NCBI RefSeq assembly: GCF_002188465.1
Contig: NZ_NINW01000028.1
Span: 96,396 to 160,395, forward strand
Direction of reading: 5' to 3'
Length of the DNA: 64,000 nt
Source of the DNA: Pigmentiphaga sp. NML080357
Lineage (GTDB): Bacteria; Pseudomonadota; Gammaproteobacteria; Burkholderiales; Burkholderiaceae_B
In this document: positions 26,270 to 34,499 of the stretch, one piece after another
Numbering within the stretch: position 1 is the first letter of the stretch
Layout of the letters: each line of letters begins with the position of its first letter
Position numbers and translations under genes: made by a program
The notes under the pieces: generated by a model
Database searches by the model: none
Told to the model about the DNA's origin: nothing
The model's input: the letters and a program-made list of their open reading frames with translations, nothing else

Positions 26270-29158
26270 TCAGGCCAACGTGTCCAGCGCCAGCGGTTCG
26301 ATGCCCCGCGCGCGGTCGATCTTCTCGGCCACGCGGAAGGCGGCATCCAGCTCGCTGATGCCGTGCTGCTGCATCAACTGGAAGCGTTCGGCCTTCTCCT
26401 CGGGTTCGGTCATCGCCATCGCCAGGTAGAGGCTGGGCGGCACGGCGCGAAACAGCACTTCCATCGACTTGGACAGGATGACGCCCTCGCTGAACTTGCC
26501 GGCCTCCTTGCGGGCCGAGAGCATCAGCGCCTTCTGCGAAGCGTTGAGTTCGCGGAAGCGCGCGATCTTCTCGACTTCATCGGGCGGCATCGACAGGCAG
26601 ATCCACCACTCGATCATGTTGAGCATGGGCTCGGCCGCTTTCGGCAGGTCGTCCAGGTTCTGCGTGGCGAGCCAGAACCAGGCGCCGAGCTTGCGCCACA
26701 TCTTGGTGATCTTGACCACGTAGGGCGCGAGCAGTGGGTTCTTGGTGATGATGTGGCCTTCGTCCGTCACGTTGATGATCGGGCGGCCCAGGAACTGGTC
26801 GCGCTCGGCGATGTTGTTGACGGTGTTGATGAGCGAGATGTAGGCAATCGAGAGTTGGGCGTTGTAGCCCTCGCGCGCGAAGGTGGCCAGGTCCACGATG
26901 GTGATGTCCGCCTCGGGCCACGGTGTGCCGGACCGGTCGAACATCTCGCCGTCCACACCCTGGCAGAACATGTCCATGGCGTCGGCCATCTCCAGCAGCC
27001 GTGCGCGCCGCATCTCCGGCAGCGTGGCGTCGCGGGCGCGCTCGCGCAGCGCCTCGCGCACATCGCGGGTCAGTACCGTGCGCTTCTCCGCTACGCAGTG
27101 CTGTGCCGCATCGAGAATGCACTGGCGGATCAGGCTGCGGTCGGCGCGCGTCATGCGCGCTTCTTCCTTGTCCTCGCCGCCGGTGATCATCAGCCGTGCA
27201 GTGATCTCCAGCTCCCCGAGCACGTCGCGCTGCTCGTCGCCTTCCACGGCCATGCCGGCATCGGTCTGGTCTTCGTCGAGCGCATCGGCGTCCAGCGTCT
27301 GTACCTGGCTCGGCGTATCGACCAGGCGCCAGGCGTCGGCGAACGGAGCCAGACTGACGCCCGCGCCGGGCGCGAGCTTCACGCGATGCACGGTGAGGCC
27401 CAGCCGTGCCGCGAAGTCGCCGAACAGGCCGAAGCTGTTGCCAGCCTCGACGATGAACAAGCGCGGCCGATAGATCGCCGTCACCTGGTTCAGGATGTTG
27501 TTGAGCGTCGCGCTCTTGCCCGAACCCGTGGGGCCGAACAGGAATAGATGCGCGTTCATCTGCCGGTCGAGGCGGTTCAACGGATCGAAGGTGATCGGGC
27601 CGCCGCCGCGGTTGAAGAACGTGATGCCCGGATGCCCCGTGCCCTGACTGCGGCCCCAGACCGGCGCCAGGTTCGCCGCATGTTGCGCGAACATGAGCTG
27701 GGTGTACCACTGGCGCTTGTCGGCAGCCGGATCGAACACGCACGGCAGCCAGCGCAGATAGCTGTTCAGCGGCGCCACCTCGTCTTCCTCGCGCACCGGC
27801 TGCAGGCCGGCGTTGAGCATCACGTTGACGAGCTGCAGGCCGCGCGCATCGAGCTGGGCCAGGTCGCGGCCGCGCAGGTAGAACGCCAGCGCGCCGCGGT
27901 AGAGCTTGTGCGCACTGCCGATCAGGCCGCGCGCCTGCTGCACGTCCTGCCGGGTCTGCTCCGAGGCCAGGGTCTCGCCGACGGCCTTCCTGGCGAGGTG
28001 GTTGAGGTGCGCCTCCAGCACGTCCTGGGGTGTGGCGACCAGCGTCAGGCACATCACCGTGTCCTCGGGCATCTGGTCGAACAGCGCGTTCATGGCATCG
28101 CCGCCCTTGCGCGTCTCGCCCGTCAGATGGCCCGTCACGGGTGGCGTGCGCAGGCGATCCATCACGATCACCCGATGCGGCATGCCGTCGAAGAACCACA
28201 GGCCGTTGGGCACGTCCGAACGTGGCTGGCCGAAGAACAGGCGCTGCGCGAAGTCGGTGCCGCTGGCGAGTTCGATCTCGCCCTCCTCCCGCTCTTCCGG
28301 GTAGCGGGTCAGCGCGTAGAAGCGTTCCCGATCTTCGGCAGTGGCGCCGAGCAAAGTCGGATTCGGGTTGAACCAGCGCAGCAGCCAGGCGTGGATGTCC
28401 GCCGCGCCGAGACGCCGGGCTTTCACGCCGGCATTGGCCAGCCCGCCGGCGAGACGGTCGCAGATCGTGGTCAGTGCCTGCTCGGGCGACTGGCCGCGCC
28501 GCGGGGTCGGCGCCGCGGACGTGCGGCGGTAGACCACCATGCGCACGCGCCGGACCTGACCGCGCCACGGCAGGCGCGTCACCGTGGTGTCCTCGAACAA
28601 GCCACCCGGCTTGGCGATGGCCCGCAGATGATGGGCGAAGAAGCGCAGGTAGAAGTCGCTGAACGCGCTGCCCTGCGCACGCGGCTGCAGATAGTTCGCC
28701 AGGGACCGCAGATAGTTGTCCCAGTCGGCCTCATCCTGGGCGTAGAGCTGCACCACCCAGGGGTTGTCGTCCAACTCGTCGAAGGAGTCCTGCAGGGCGT
28801 TCTCCAGCGCATCGCGCGCCTGCCATAGCCAGGCCATCTCGCGGCCCTCGGTGCCGACCGGCGCCAGCTCGAAGAAGGCCGCCACCGACTGGCCATCTTC
28901 CAGCAACATGCACTTGCTGCCGGGCAGGTACTCGACCCAGGGCAGCAAGTCAGCGAACGACGGCGCAACGCCATAGAGCGCATCGTGGTCGGCCTGGGTG
29001 GCCGGCCGGCGCCGGCCCCGGCCGAACGCGCTGCCCGGCTCGGCGACACCCTGTGCCGCCAGCGCCGTTACGTGCCGTGCCCAGGCATCATCGGCCGCAT
29101 CCATGGCATCAGCAGGCGATGCGTCGGGCTTGCGTGACCAAGGCAGCGACCAGGCCAT
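26270..29158 (-). CDS. VirB4/TraC-like conjugative transfer ATPase (TIGR03744)
   Basis: 962 residues. The C-terminal half holds Walker A FGPTGSGKSATLNN and a Walker B region PIINVTDEGHIITKN, then KMWRKLGAWFWLATQNLDDL (VirB4 motif). The N-terminal CagE/TrbE-like part includes YLPGSKCMLLEDGQSVAAFFEL. This is the main energising ATPase of the type IV secretion apparatus at the inner membrane. Its ATG overlaps the stop of the TIGR03751 lipoprotein gene (ATGA). Confidence 0.95.
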   Translation of the reverse strand: MAWSLPWSRKPDASPADAMDAADDAWARHVTALAAQGVAEPGSAFGRGRRRPATQADHDALYGVAPSFADLLPWVEYLPGSKCMLLEDGQSVAAFFELAPVGTEGREMAWLWQARDALENALQDSFDELDDNPWVVQLYAQDEADWDNYLRSLANYLQPRAQGSAFSDFYLRFFAHHLRAIAKPGGLFEDTTVTRLPWRGQVRRVRMVVYRRTSAAPTPRRGQSPEQALTTICDRLAGGLANAGVKARRLGAADIHAWLLRWFNPNPTLLGATAEDRERFYALTRYPEEREEGEIELASGTDFAQRLFFGQPRSDVPNGLWFFDGMPHRVIVMDRLRTPPVTGHLTGETRKGGDAMNALFDQMPEDTVMCLTLVATPQDVLEAHLNHLARKAVGETLASEQTRQDVQQARGLIGSAHKLYRGALAFYLRGRDLAQLDARGLQLVNVMLNAGLQPVREEDEVAPLNSYLRWLPCVFDPAADKRQWYTQLMFAQHAANLAPVWGRSQGTGHPGITFFNRGGGPITFDPLNRLDRQMNAHLFLFGPTGSGKSATLNNILNQVTAIYRPRLFIVEAGNSFGLFGDFAARLGLTVHRVKLAPGAGVSLAPFADAWRLVDTPSQVQTLDADALDEDQTDAGMAVEGDEQRDVLGELEITARLMITGGEDKEEARMTRADRSLIRQCILDAAQHCVAEKRTVLTRDVREALRERARDATLPEMRRARLLEMADAMDMFCQGVDGEMFDRSGTPWPEADITIVDLATFAREGYNAQLSIAYISLINTVNNIAERDQFLGRPIINVTDEGHIITKNPLLAPYVVKITKMWRKLGAWFWLATQNLDDLPKAAEPMLNMIEWWICLSMPPDEVEKIARFRELNASQKALMLSARKEAGKFSEGVILSKSMEVLFRAVPPSLYLAMAMTEPEEKAERFQLMQQHGISELDAAFRVAEKIDRARGIEPLALDTLA

Positions 29159-29592
29159 CAGTAGTCCTCCACGCGCTCGCCCGGCATCGCGTACTGCACG
29201 CGCTGGTAGAGCGGGAACACCGTGCTGTAGCCGGGCACCGGCACCGGGTCGGTGCCCGCCAGGTGCGGGAACACGTACATCACCAGGTCGGGATTCGGCA
29301 GGCGGTGGAACTGGCGGTGAATCTCGTTCTGCGCGGTACGGGTGTAGCGCGCCTGCATGCCTGGCGCCGCCTGCACATCGGCCTCGGTCAGCGGCCGGCG
29401 CAGGCCCTGGCGCGCATCGAGCAGTTGCCGGGCGGCCTGGCCGCCGCCCGCGCTGCCGCCGGTCTCCTGATGCCAGATGTCGAGCATGGTGCTGTCGCCG
29501 TGCGGCAGCAGCTTCTCCTTGCTGGTAGCGCAGCCGCCGAGCAGGGTGGCCGCCAGCAGCACGGCGGCCGCGTCAATCCAGATCCGATGCAT
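29158..29592 (-). CDS. conjugative transfer lipoprotein, TIGR03751 family
   Basis: 144 residues with a lipobox LLGGC (Cys at about 21), so an outer- or inner-membrane lipoprotein. PNPDLVMYVFPHL and PVPVPGYSTVFPLYQRVQYAMPGE are typical of the family; likely the TraV-like core-complex subunit. It overlaps TIGR03752 by 20 bases and TIGR03744 by one. Confidence 0.9.
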   Translation of the reverse strand: MHRIWIDAAAVLLAATLLGGCATSKEKLLPHGDSTMLDIWHQETGGSAGGGQAARQLLDARQGLRRPLTEADVQAAPGMQARYTRTAQNEIHRQFHRLPNPDLVMYVFPHLAGTDPVPVPGYSTVFPLYQRVQYAMPGERVEDY

Positions 29593-31006
29593 GGGCTTCT
29601 CCGGTGCGGTGGTGGACCCGACGCCCCTTGGCGTCGTAGTCGATGTCGAGCGGCTGCTCCAGATGCACGGCCACTTTGGCGCCCGGCTGCACGTAGACCG
29701 CCGCGAAGGCCTGGCCGTAGAGCTTGTTGACCCAATCGGCCATGTCGCGCACGCCGCCCGCGAGGATGCGGCCCATCGCATCAACGCCGCTGATGCCGAC
29801 GGTGCCCAGCGAACCGTTGCTGTTGGCGACCACGGCCACGCTGCCGTTGTCGGACTTGATGAGCGAAGCGGCGCCCGCGCCGGCCGCGGTGATGAGCGCC
29901 TGGCTGCCCAGGTACTGCTGGGCGTTGCTGCGCCGCTCGCCGCTGACGCAGGGAATGCCGTAGGGGTCGCTGATCCAGCCCAGACCGCCCTGGATGCTGG
30001 CGCCGTTGTGACCCGCGTTGCCGTCGCTGCTGCCGCCCTTGCTGCTGTCCTCCGGCACCGTGCGGATGGTGCCGTCCTGGAACACGAACGTGACCGAGCG
30101 GATTTGCCCGCGCACGCACGAGAGCGTCCAGTCGCCCGAGGCCGTGCCGCTGACCACGGCGCCGGCCACGTCGGGGATGTCGATGCCGTTGGCCGTGAGG
30201 TTGTCCGGGCCGATCAGCACCTTGAACGGGTACGGGTCGTTGACGGTTCCATCGATGGGCACGCGCCCGATCAGCGCCGTCATGGCAACCGACCCCATGA
30301 GCGTTGAGTTCGACGGCACGGTGTAGACCGCCTTCGTGGATGCGCCCACCGCGCGGCTGCCAACGTCGGCGACGGATTCCACTGCGGCCGACAGGCTTTT
30401 CTGGGCCGGCCCGAAGCTCAGGGGAAAGCTCGGCTCCTTGTTGCCGTTCTTGGCGTCGACCTTGGCATCGTCTGGCTCGACCCACTGCGTGCCACTGGTG
30501 CCGCGGTTGAAGCGCTTGCCGTCACCCTCTTCCAGCCCCAGCCCGACGGGCAGGTCGGACGGGCCACCCTTGCCGGCAAGGCCGTCCAGTTGCCGCTGCA
30601 GATCCTGCAGCAGCCCCTGGGTCTGCTGCCTGTCGCTGGCCACCTGGGTGCGCTCCTGCTCCAGGCGGTTGCGCTCGCCTTCCAGCGCGCTCTGGATGCG
30701 TTGGTCGATCGCGCTTTCCCGCGCACGCAGGCGCTCGTTCTCGGCCTTGTGCTGCTTGTTGTCGCCGAGCGCGCTCTGCAGCTCGGCGCGCAACTGCTTC
30801 ACCTGGGCCACCAGCGTGGCGACGGTATCGCGCGGCGTGTCGCCTGCGATGCCCAGGGCTTTCATCTCCTCGGGCGTGAGCGTACTGGCCGCGCCCTTGG
30901 GGGCGGGCTGGCCGCCGGGCGCGCCGGAGAACAGTTTGATGCCGACGAACACCAGCAGCAGCGCCATCGGGATCAGCAGCCACTTGAGCAGCGGATTACT
31001 CTTCAT
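29573..31006 (-). CDS. ICE conjugation protein, TIGR03752 (PFL_4705) family, TraB-like
   Basis: 477 residues. N-terminal membrane helix (LLKWLLIPMALLLVFVGIKLF), a coiled coil at about 60-140 (repeated Q/E/R-rich heptads), then a beta-rich C-terminal domain starting near TKAVYTVPSNSTLMGSVAMTALIGRVPIDG. This is the VirB10/TraB layout: a protein spanning the periplasm and linking inner and outer membrane complexes. Confidence 0.92.
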   Translation of the reverse strand: MKSNPLLKWLLIPMALLLVFVGIKLFSGAPGGQPAPKGAASTLTPEEMKALGIAGDTPRDTVATLVAQVKQLRAELQSALGDNKQHKAENERLRARESAIDQRIQSALEGERNRLEQERTQVASDRQQTQGLLQDLQRQLDGLAGKGGPSDLPVGLGLEEGDGKRFNRGTSGTQWVEPDDAKVDAKNGNKEPSFPLSFGPAQKSLSAAVESVADVGSRAVGASTKAVYTVPSNSTLMGSVAMTALIGRVPIDGTVNDPYPFKVLIGPDNLTANGIDIPDVAGAVVSGTASGDWTLSCVRGQIRSVTFVFQDGTIRTVPEDSSKGGSSDGNAGHNGASIQGGLGWISDPYGIPCVSGERRSNAQQYLGSQALITAAGAGAASLIKSDNGSVAVVANSNGSLGTVGISGVDAMGRILAGGVRDMADWVNKLYGQAFAAVYVQPGAKVAVHLEQPLDIDYDAKGRRVHHRTGEAHASDLD

Positions 31007-31910
31007 CGCGCGCTCCTCCGGTCGAGCCGGCCGCGGCGGCCGGCGGCAGGTTCGCGGTGGCGTCGATCGGGCTCAGCGCCGGCAGCAGCGACTCGGCCAG
31101 GCCGTGGCCGCGCGTGACCAGGTAGAGCACCGTGGTGTCGGACGGGGTACCGACCGGCCCCAGGTTCGGATGCTGGAAGGTCGCCGCCACGAAGTTCCCC
31201 TGCAGGGCGCGCGGGTCGAGGTCGAGCCAGCGCGCCGAGGTGTTGGTGAGTCGCACGGCCGTCACCCACTGGTCTTCCAGGCGCCACGCGGCCAGTGCTC
31301 GCGCGCGTACCGGCAGCGTCGGCAGCAAGGTGTCCAGCGCGAGGCCGCGGCGCAGGTTCACGCGCCCGATGCCGGCGACAGGCTCGACGGTGCGCAGCGG
31401 CGCGTACAGGCTCTGCGCGGCATGGCGCGTCAGCACGACCGGTACCGGCGTTTCGCGCCGGAGAAGGGGTTTGTCCGCGGGCGCATCGGCCTGCTCGTCC
31501 GCGCCGCTTGCTGCACCGCCGCCGTAGCGCTTCGCGAGGGCTTCCGCTTCCACGATGCGCACCGGCTCCAGCGGCGCCTGGCCGTCCTTCGCCGGCTCGG
31601 CGGCGATGTCGAGCAGGATCAGCGCGCCGGATTCCACGTCCTGCAGTTGCAGCCGCGTGGGCGGAATCGGCTCGCTCGCCCGCAGGTAGATCGCGCCGCC
31701 CGCACTCTGCACGCGCAGGTGGTCGCCGACGCTGGCCGGCACGCCGACGCGCACATTGCGGTCGATGAAGACCACGCGCTCCTGGCCGACCACCAGCGGC
31801 ACCGGCAGGGGCAGGCGCTCCCAACGCAGGATTTCCACGGCCTGGCTGGCCGGCACGAAACCGAGGATCAGCAGGACGCCGGCCAGGGCCGACCAGTTAA
31901 CGGGCTTCAT
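30996..31910 (-). CDS. ICE conjugation protein, TIGR03749 (PFL_4704) family, TraK-like
   Basis: 304 residues with a Sec signal (SALAGVLLILGFVPASQA-V). VEILRWERLPLPVPLVVGQERVVFID opens the mature protein and fits the VirB9/TraK secretin-like role at the outer membrane. Ala/Pro-rich linker near 145-160. ATG 31910 was chosen for the signal peptide; it overlaps the TIGR03746 stop. Confidence 0.9.
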   Translation of the reverse strand: MKPVNWSALAGVLLILGFVPASQAVEILRWERLPLPVPLVVGQERVVFIDRNVRVGVPASVGDHLRVQSAGGAIYLRASEPIPPTRLQLQDVESGALILLDIAAEPAKDGQAPLEPVRIVEAEALAKRYGGGAASGADEQADAPADKPLLRRETPVPVVLTRHAAQSLYAPLRTVEPVAGIGRVNLRRGLALDTLLPTLPVRARALAAWRLEDQWVTAVRLTNTSARWLDLDPRALQGNFVAATFQHPNLGPVGTPSDTTVLYLVTRGHGLAESLLPALSPIDATANLPPAAAAGSTGGARDEE

Positions 31911-32599
31911 GGGGAGTCTCCCTGCAGATGGCCGGAGGCATTGGCGGGCACGCCGGCCTGGGTCGGCGTCGGCGACGGTTCGATGCGCTGGGGTGCGCTG
32001 GCGTAGCAGTCCAGCGCCAGGCCGAAGGGGTTGTGCTCGGGGTCGATGTCCAGCCGGACGACCTTGATGGGGTAGCGCACCAGGGCGCGCTTGACCTGCT
32101 CGGAGCCGTAGTATTCGTCCGCGCTCACGTCGAGCGTGACGATCCAATCGCGGTCGGAAACCACCTTGACGCGCGTGGCCGGATCATCGCCGTAGCCGCG
32201 GCCGGGAATCTCGTAGATGCCGCGCACGCGCTGACGCAGCTCGCCACTGGCACGCCGGTACTCGTAGTCCTGTTGCAGGAAGGCCCGGCAGCTCGGCGTG
32301 AGGTAGGCCGACAGCGCGCGCAGGTTGCGCGGATAGTCTTCTTCGCCGTTCGTGGGCCAGCGCTGTACCTGCTGCCAGATATAGAACGAGAAGGCATACA
32401 CGCTCTCGGGCGGCACGTCCCACCACTTGCGCGTGCTGCCCGAGCGCAAGTCCGGCGGCACATGGATGGTCAGACTCTTCGGCGCACTCCACCAGCCGAA
32501 GCCGAGCAGCAGCGCCACCGCGAACAACGCGCCGGCCCCCAGACGCAGCGTCTTCACGTGCGCCTGCAGGTGCGCAACCTCGTTCCTGAAACGGCTCAT
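31907..32599 (-). CDS. ICE conjugation protein, TIGR03746 (PFL_4703) family, TraE-like
   Basis: 230 residues. One N-terminal helix (GAGALFAVALLLGFGWWSAP), then a periplasmic domain with IHVPPDLRSG, VYAFSFYIWQQVQRWPTNGEEDYPRNL and TPSCRAFLQQDYE. VirB8/TraE-like inner-membrane scaffold. Overlaps neighbours by 4 bases on both sides. Confidence 0.91.
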   Translation of the reverse strand: MSRFRNEVAHLQAHVKTLRLGAGALFAVALLLGFGWWSAPKSLTIHVPPDLRSGSTRKWWDVPPESVYAFSFYIWQQVQRWPTNGEEDYPRNLRALSAYLTPSCRAFLQQDYEYRRASGELRQRVRGIYEIPGRGYGDDPATRVKVVSDRDWIVTLDVSADEYYGSEQVKRALVRYPIKVVRLDIDPEHNPFGLALDCYASAPQRIEPSPTPTQAGVPANASGHLQGDSP

Positions 32600-33006
32600 G
32601 GCGCACCTCGATTGGCGTTGCGCCGGGTCGTCCAGTAGCCCGAGCGGGTGATGAGGCGCTGCCCGCCCAGGAGCGCTGCCAGCGCCGGGTGCCGCAATGC
32701 CAGCCGCCACTGGAGCTGTCGGTAGAGCCAGGTGTCGGGCCGGCCGCGCTTCTGTGCGCGCAGAAAACCACCGCCGACGAAGACGCCCAGCGCGATGCCG
32801 GCGACGATCAGCGTCGGCACCATGGCGATGCTGTGCGTGAGCCAGGCCAGCGGCAGGCCGAGTGCGAATCCGGCTGCGGCCGACAGGCCGGCGCAGATCC
32901 ACAACTCGTCGGCGGTCAGCCCGCGCACGACCACCGGCTGGCGATTCAGCCGGTGCGGCAGGAAGCTCACCAGCGTGTCTTGCGGGGTCTCCGAGGGGAC
33001 GGCCAT
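32596..33006 (-). CDS. conjugative transfer protein, TIGR03750 family, TraL-like
   Basis: 136 residues. FLPHRLNRQPVVVRGLTADELW followed by two adjacent membrane helices (about 38-56 and 62-80) and GRPDTWLYRQLQW is the family pattern; comparable to F TraL. ATG overlap with TIGR03746. Confidence 0.9.
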   Translation of the reverse strand: MAVPSETPQDTLVSFLPHRLNRQPVVVRGLTADELWICAGLSAAAGFALGLPLAWLTHSIAMVPTLIVAGIALGVFVGGGFLRAQKRGRPDTWLYRQLQWRLALRHPALAALLGGQRLITRSGYWTTRRNANRGAP

Positions 33007-33018
33007 CGCTTGCCGCCC

Positions 33019-33387
33019 TCACAGCACGCCGGTGGCCTTGGTGAGCAGCCAGATGCCGACCACCAGCAGGATCGCGCCCACGGCGACCGTCAGGCCGAAC
33101 TGGCCCCAGGTGGCGCGGCCGGTGTGGATCTCCGAGTAGCGCGTGTAGGCGTGATAGCAGACACCGACGAACATCGAGGCGACCACCAGCAGCGCGATCA
33201 GCAGCACGATGTCGTAGCCGTAGTTCTGCAAGGTCTGCAGGATGCCGCTGCCCTGGCCGCGCGAAGGGTCCTCCATGGTCGGCAGGCCCTGCGCGAAGGC
33301 CGACAGCGGCAGGCCCGCGAGCGCCAGCGGCAGCAGCGGTGCGGCGATGCGGGACGGAATGCGATGGGATGTCGATGACGTGTTCAT
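33019..33387 (-). CDS. ICE membrane protein, TIGR03745 (PFL_4702) family, TraA-like
   Basis: 122 residues. Long leader with signal (PLLPLALAGLPLSAFA-Q) and two helices in the mature part (IVLLIALLVVASMFVGVCYHAY and FGLTVAVGAILLVVGIWLL). This is the pilin-like layout; probable pilus subunit of the ICE. Confidence 0.88.
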   Translation of the reverse strand: MNTSSTSHRIPSRIAAPLLPLALAGLPLSAFAQGLPTMEDPSRGQGSGILQTLQNYGYDIVLLIALLVVASMFVGVCYHAYTRYSEIHTGRATWGQFGLTVAVGAILLVVGIWLLTKATGVL

Positions 33388-33409
33388 GGCGTTTGGCCTT
33401 TCGTGACGG

Positions 33410-33649
33410 TCAGGAGAGGAGGAAGAAGGTCAGTACCAGGTACATCGCCACGAAGCGCACGACGACGGCGAGAAACTGACGCTCGGTGATGCGGTGCTCG
33501 GCCCAGCCGACGTAGGCGGTGCGCATGGCCCACACGCCCCACAGCAGCAACACGGCGAACACGAAAGCGAGCACCACGGCAGAGACGGCCGAAGGCGCGA
33601 AGCCGCCGTTGGCCTGGAAGGCGGCGACCTGATCGGCAGAGGGCGTCAT
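33410..33649 (-). CDS. ICE membrane protein, TIGR03758 (PFL_4701) family
   Basis: 79 residues with two helices (VSAVVLAFVFAVLLLWGVWAMR and VRFVAMYLVLTFFLLS) joined by WAEHRITERQFL. A small integral membrane part of the transfer apparatus. It overlaps RAQPRD by 4 bases. Confidence 0.88.
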   Translation of the reverse strand: MTPSADQVAAFQANGGFAPSAVSAVVLAFVFAVLLLWGVWAMRTAYVGWAEHRITERQFLAVVVRFVAMYLVLTFFLLS

Positions 33650-34017
33650 GGCGATGGCTCCTCGTCGTCGTCGTCGGCGCGGTCACGGCGGACGTAATCG
33701 CCGGCCAGCGGGACGGGATCGCGCGGCTGGGCGCGCTGGGGCACGAGGTAGTCCTCCAGGCCGGCGCGAACGCGCTTCAGGTCGGCACGCAGTTGGGCGT
33801 AGTCGAAGTGGTAGCGGGCGCGCTCCTGCGGAGCGGTATTGGCGGCGTGCTCGGCGAGGCGGTCGATCAGGTCGAGTTGGCGGGCAAGCGCGGCGAGCTG
33901 CTCACGCTCCGAGGCGAGGCTGTCGGCAGCGGCGGCAGGCTGCAGCGCCGAGAACGACACAGCCAACACCACGGCAAGCGCAGGCCATGCGGATGTGCGG
34001 CGGTTGGTCTGTCCCAT
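33646..34017 (-). CDS. RAQPRD-family ICE protein (TIGR01690)
   Basis: 123 residues with a signal peptide (VLAVSFSALQPAAA-A). The naming motif is present: QRAQPRDPVPLAGDYVR. Exported, function unknown, always in the pilus-gene cluster. It heads the leftward operon. Upstream comes the cargo island on the opposite strand. Confidence 0.92.
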   Translation of the reverse strand: MGQTNRRTSAWPALAVVLAVSFSALQPAAAADSLASEREQLAALARQLDLIDRLAEHAANTAPQERARYHFDYAQLRADLKRVRAGLEDYLVPQRAQPRDPVPLAGDYVRRDRADDDDEEPSP

Positions 34018-34167
34018 CGTGCCATTCCCCGTTGAAGCGGATGGCCAGATGCTGTGGCGCGCCCTCGCTTCGCGCCGCAGGGAATGGGAACTACGGCATG
34101 ACCGGATTTGTTGGTCGCGCTGGCCGACATTCGCGCAATGCCTGGTGGATTTCTTGTTGGCTAGCGC

Positions 34168-34184
34168 CTACCACCCTTTGGTAG
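34168..34184. promoter_or_regulatory. CTACCA-N5-TGGTAG inverted repeat before the defence operon
   Basis: A perfect 6-bp inverted repeat lies 57 bases before the HTH gene in the 223-base gap (34018-34240) between the divergent RAQPRD and cargo operons. Candidate operator for the HTH protein; I could not place a convincing promoter. Confidence 0.4.
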
Positions 34185-34240
34185 AATTGAGCAAACTTGG
34201 CAATCCAAAGTCACGAAAGACCAAACCAGATGGTTTTCAG

Positions 34241-34441
34241 ATGAGTGAAGTCGAGAGCGAGATCCTCACGCTGGAGGAAGTCGCGGCCTACCTCAAAGCC
34301 GGCAAACGGACGGTCTATCGCCTTGCCCAGAAAGGAGAGATTCCAGCGTTCAAGCTTGGGGGAACCTGGCGCTTTCGCCGCTCGGAGCTGGATCGGTGGA
34401 TCGCCGAAAGCATCAACAAGAAGAAGCCGGAGGCCGAGTGA
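34241..34441 (+). CDS. small excisionase-like HTH DNA-binding protein
   Basis: 66 residues. LTLEEVAAYLKAGKRTVYRLAQKGEIPAFKLGGTWRFRRSELDRWIAE is the complete helix-turn-helix_17 (excisionase/MerR-like) fold. It is the first gene of the rightward cargo operon and starts 59 bases before the helicase. Such proteins can be recombination directionality factors, but in defence islands they usually serve as local regulators. The palindrome upstream supports the second reading. Confidence 0.88.
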   Translation: MSEVESEILTLEEVAAYLKAGKRTVYRLAQKGEIPAFKLGGTWRFRRSELDRWIAESINKKKPEAE

Positions 34442-34499
34442 GCGCGGACCATGCCAGCCGCCGAATCACGCTCGGGGAAGAACAAGGGGAGGATCGCCG

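Noticed and set aside
26577..28568. 663-residue leftward frame inside the VirB4 gene
   Set aside because: Another frame of the same strand over the TIGR03744 ATPase; Arg/Ala/Gly-rich with no motif.
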